In this document: piece by piece, positions 61,590-64,000 of the stretch
Position numbering within the stretch: position 1 is the first letter of the stretch
How the letters are laid out: each line of letters starts with the position of its first letter
DNA from: Companilactobacillus zhongbaensis
GTDB lineage: Bacteria > Bacillota > Bacilli > Lactobacillales > Lactobacillaceae
Assembly (NCBI RefSeq): GCF_003946515.1
Contig: NZ_RHOM01000001.1
Span: 62,001-126,000 of the forward strand
Length of the DNA stretch: 64,000 nucleotides
Direction: 5' to 3'
Notes under the pieces: model-generated
What the model was told of the DNA's origin: nothing
Seen by the model: the letters and a program-made list of their open reading frames with translations, nothing else
The model's database searches: none
Made by a program: the position numbers and the translations under genes

Positions 61590-61806
61590 ATTGATTATAT
61601 CAATCTAGGTGGAGGGGCGGGGCGCTATATGGGTTCAGCTGTGAAATTATTCTTAGCGACGAAGGAGCTTTGAATAAGACTCGTATTGGAGATGTCCGGG
61701 TGAACTTCCCGGATAGCTTCAATCGACGTCCACAGCGTTCCAACCCTATATAGCGCCCCGCCCCGGAACCGGCAATCAGCGCACACACAAACTACTACCA
61801 CCATCC
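61590..61806 (-). repeat. Structured intergenic repeat, copy G (type 1-like, minus strand)
   Basis: The outer stem 61614-61635 / 61742-61764 pairs 22 bases with one bulged A and has a GC-rich sequence different from all other copies. On the minus strand it has GGTAGTAGTTTGTGTG, TGCCGGTTCCGG, TTGGAACGCTG, TCCGGG/CCCGGA and TTATTC/GAATAA helices. The leading 5' arm of A, D and E is missing, and it diverges from marR instead of following a gene. Confidence 0.82.
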
Positions 61807-61902
61807 AATACAAATAATAAAAAATAACCGCCCTAAAATATAACGACAATATAATTAATATCCGCCACCAAATATGGGAAAATACAGATAGGTGAATACA
61901 TT

Positions 61903-62367
61903 ATGATGAATGAAATTTTGAATTTGTTAAACTTATATGTTTCAGATAATCAAAGAAATGTTCAACAGATCGGTCAAGTGGCTGATGCTATCGATGACCC
62001 AAAACTAAAATCGATCATATCTGAAATGCAGCCTAAGGAATTGCAAGTAATCGGTTTATTTGAGATCAATACGGAAGTGTCTTTGAAAGAGCTCCCTAAA
62101 CTCCTCGGTGTCTCACAGGCTTCGACCTCACGGATCACAGCTAAGCTGGAAGAAAATGATTTGATCAGTCGGCATAAGACGGAATTGAACAATAAAGAGT
62201 GGCTCTTAGATTTAACTAAAACTGGTCAAGAAATTTTGGTTATCAAACAAGAAATCGATCAAAAGCGTCAAGCTCGATTGAATGAGTTGACTAAGAATTA
62301 TTCACAAGCAGATTTGGAAAAAATAGTCGGCTTTTTGCGTGAATTGGTCAAGGTTGACGGTGAGTAG
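61903..62367 (+). CDS. MarR family transcriptional regulator
   Basis: A 154-residue winged-helix protein: SLKELPKLLGVSQASTSRIT forms the helix-turn-helix (about 70-90), followed by the wing LISRHKTELNNKEWLLDLT and a C-terminal dimerisation helix. MarR proteins usually repress neighbouring genes until a small ligand is bound; the target is unknown. Two ATGs (61903, 61906) follow AGGTGAAT. Confidence 0.88.
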   Translation: MMNEILNLLNLYVSDNQRNVQQIGQVADAIDDPKLKSIISEMQPKELQVIGLFEINTEVSLKELPKLLGVSQASTSRITAKLEENDLISRHKTELNNKEWLLDLTKTGQEILVIKQEIDQKRQARLNELTKNYSQADLEKIVGFLRELVKVDGE

Positions 62368-62490
62368 TTATACCTAGAGATAACTCGAATTTTTAGTCAA
62401 AATAAAAAGTAAATTTATTATTATTTTTATTACTGATATATTGCTAATTTGTGAGATAAGGTTGAAAATATGAGTAATGGGGGAAATGCT

Positions 62491-64000
62491 ATGAAAATCC
62501 AAAACCAATTACTCAAAGTTACGATGTTTACTGCCGTGTTATTAGGAGCTTCCATCACCAGTCAAACCGTCAAAGCGGACGAGACGACAGATGCTAATGC
62601 TACTAAAGATGCCACAGCAAAGTCAGAAAAGACGGCTGTGCCTCTTTATAATGGCTTCAAGTCAACTGACAATGACGTTGCAACTACTGAGCCTGCAGCT
62701 TCGCAAACGAATGCTCGTGAAACTACAGAAGACAACGTTTCCTCGAGTGAAGACCAAACTACTTGGATCAATACTAACCAATTTAAGCCACAAAATGATT
62801 ACTACGATTATCTTAATCACAAGTGGATCAATAAGACTGACGTCCAATCGGATAAAATGGATGCCGGAGCCTCGCTTGATGCCCAAAGAAATATTAATCA
62901 ACGAGTCCAAAATAAATTTTATGATTATCTCAATGGGACTGAAAATACTAAAAGTCAGAATATGCAAAAAGCAATGGACTTTTACAATCTTTATTTGAGC
63001 AAAAATTATTCTAGTACCGAAGATATTTCAAAGGATGCTGCCCAAGGAATCATGAAGGTAGTCAATCAGATCGATAGTTTAGAAGATCTAAGTGATTTTT
63101 CAAAAAACATGAATGATCTGCTCAAAGAAGGCGTGACTATGCCGATCGGGGTCAAAGTCGATATCGATCAACGTAATCCTGATTTGCGTGCCTTGTATTT
63201 TTACGGTGGAGCACCTGTGTTGCTCAAAGATAATGGAGAGACTAACGAAGATCAAACAAATCAGAATACTATCGGGGGATTTTTAAGTAGCTCTGGATTG
63301 TCCCTTTCATCTATCCAAGGTATTGTTGTCAACGCGTCTAAATTTGATAAGATTTTGGTCGACAATCAGTCTGCTGAAGATATTATTACCGATCACTATC
63401 AAAACAATTATGGTGCAGAAGGTATCAATCGTCTTGGCGATTACTTAGGTGTGAACTACGTCAACTTTACTAATATGCCAGTATTTATCGACATGGATCA
63501 TTTTGTTAATGGCGTTACCGGAATGACACCAGGTTACGTCTACGAGATGACACCTAGTTTTTATAACAACATCAATGAGATCATGACGGACGAGAACTTT
63601 GCTGAAATGAAAGCCTGGATGATCTGTAATTATGTCTTAAATAGTTCAAATTATATTCATAATTTAATAGCCAACTTTCCTGAAGTAGAAGGAGAAACCA
63701 AAGCTGAATTCAATCAACGGATGGCTTATTACTTGACGACGGATGCTTTTGGCGATGCATTCAGCAAATATTTCGGCGAAATTTTCCTAACGAAAGAAGC
63801 TAAGGAAACCGTAACTGATATGGCGGAAAATTTAGTTTCTGCATACAAAGATACGATTTCCAATAGTTGGCTCGAAGCATCGAGTAAAAAAGCTGCTTTG
63901 GAAAAATTAGACGATATGAAACTAAACATCGGCTACCCAACAGATTCTTATTCGTACTACAACAAAATCGATATTAAAGATGACAGTGATTTTTATCAGA
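62491..64000 (+). CDS. Secreted M13-family (neprilysin/PepO-like) metallopeptidase, N-terminal part
   Basis: An open frame runs from ATG 62491 (site GGGGGA) past the right edge, giving 503 residues so far. It starts with a signal peptide (KIQNQLLKVTMFTAVLLGAS, cleavage near VKA-DE), then a low-complexity Thr/Ala/Asp linker. The M13 N-terminal signature NDYYDYLNHKWI begins at about residue 105. The HExxH zinc motif should lie beyond the window. Unlike cytosolic PepO it appears exported, so it may trim extracellular peptides. It lies 123 bases after marR. Confidence 0.85.
   Translation, partial: MKIQNQLLKVTMFTAVLLGASITSQTVKADETTDANATKDATAKSEKTAVPLYNGFKSTDNDVATTEPAASQTNARETTEDNVSSSEDQTTWINTNQFKPQNDYYDYLNHKWINKTDVQSDKMDAGASLDAQRNINQRVQNKFYDYLNGTENTKSQNMQKAMDFYNLYLSKNYSSTEDISKDAAQGIMKVVNQIDSLEDLSDFSKNMNDLLKEGVTMPIGVKVDIDQRNPDLRALYFYGGAPVLLKDNGETNEDQTNQNTIGGFLSSSGLSLSSIQGIVVNASKFDKILVDNQSAEDIITDHYQNNYGAEGINRLGDYLGVNYVNFTNMPVFIDMDHFVNGVTGMTPGYVYEMTPSFYNNINEIMTDENFAEMKAWMICNYVLNSSNYIHNLIANFPEVEGETKAEFNQRMAYYLTTDAFGDAFSKYFGEIFLTKEAKETVTDMAENLVSAYKDTISNSWLEASSKKAALEKLDDMKLNIGYPTDSYSYYNKIDIKDDSDFYQ

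Noticed and set aside
11521-61806. Interpretation of the repeats as group II introns or retron RNAs
   Set aside because: Terminator targeting recalls group IIC introns, but I see no domain V-like hairpin, no consistent GTGYG start and no reverse transcriptase in the window. Kept only as a hypothesis to test.
11521-61806. Interpretation of the repeats as a CRISPR array or an insertion sequence with transposase
   Set aside because: No short regularly spaced repeats, no cas genes and no transposase or remnant ORF in any copy.

Overview
The window is about 64 kb of AT-rich chromosome from a low-GC Gram-positive bacterium of the Lactobacillaceae. The evidence is gene order (mfd, flippase, rqcP, divIC, S1 protein, tilS, hpt, ftsH, hslO, dusB, lysS; clpC, rpoB, rpoC; rpsL, rpsG, fusA; the complete S10/spc/alpha ribosomal cluster followed by ecfA1, ecfA2, ecfT, truA, rplM, rpsI), frequent TTG/GTG starts, strong AGGAGG-type ribosome binding sites, and leaders seen in lactic acid bacteria. 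A Companilactobacillus-like genus is my guess from overall protein flavour only. Almost everything from 1 to 47.9 kb is housekeeping and on the + strand.

Layout. 1-10.7 kb: DNA repair, envelope, tRNA modification, purine salvage and proteostasis genes. 10.9-11.5 kb: five tRNAs (Val, Leu, Thr, Gly, Pro) with their own promoter and terminator and no rRNA. 11.5-12.5 kb: non-coding, with the first copy of a structured repeat. 12.5-22.7 kb: clpC, rpoB, rpoC. 23.2-24.7 kb: an esterase-like hydrolase convergent with a prepilin peptidase. 25-28 kb: rpsL-rpsG-fusA. 28.4-29.6 kb: a CPBP membrane protease. 29.9-43.6 kb: ribosomal protein superoperon with secY, adk, infA and rpoA. 43.7-47.9 kb: ECF transporter core, truA, rplM-rpsI. 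48.7-64 kb: accessory genes: DsrE-like protein, SRAP DNA-crosslink protein, MDR oxidoreductase, a phosphonate uptake and degradation operon (phnDCEE-phnX-phnW) whose phnW carries an in-frame stop codon, DegV, an oddly coded small membrane protein, an amino-acid permease, a MarR regulator and the start of a secreted M13 peptidase.

The most striking feature is a family of seven intergenic elements of roughly 220-450 bp (A 11.5 kb, B 22.7 kb, C 28.1 kb, D 48.0 kb, E 58.4 kb, F 61.0 kb, G 61.6 kb). They have no conserved reading frame but share a multi-helix fold. Helix sequences differ between copies while base pairing is kept, including an outer stem of up to 22 bp that is swapped wholesale. 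Six of seven sit directly behind the intrinsic terminator of a gene on the same strand (tRNA cluster, rpoC, fusA, rpsI, the permease, a small hypothetical gene). Two copies (D and F) carry the same 70-bp hairpin module in opposite orientations. This looks like a mobile or dispersed structured-RNA family; I do not recognise it as a named one.

Other points: a probable Pho-type control region in front of phnD, inverted repeats over the clpC and rplM promoters, a terminator hairpin lying inside the end of the convergent prepilin peptidase gene, and an 80-codon membrane-protein gene almost devoid of T-ending codons.
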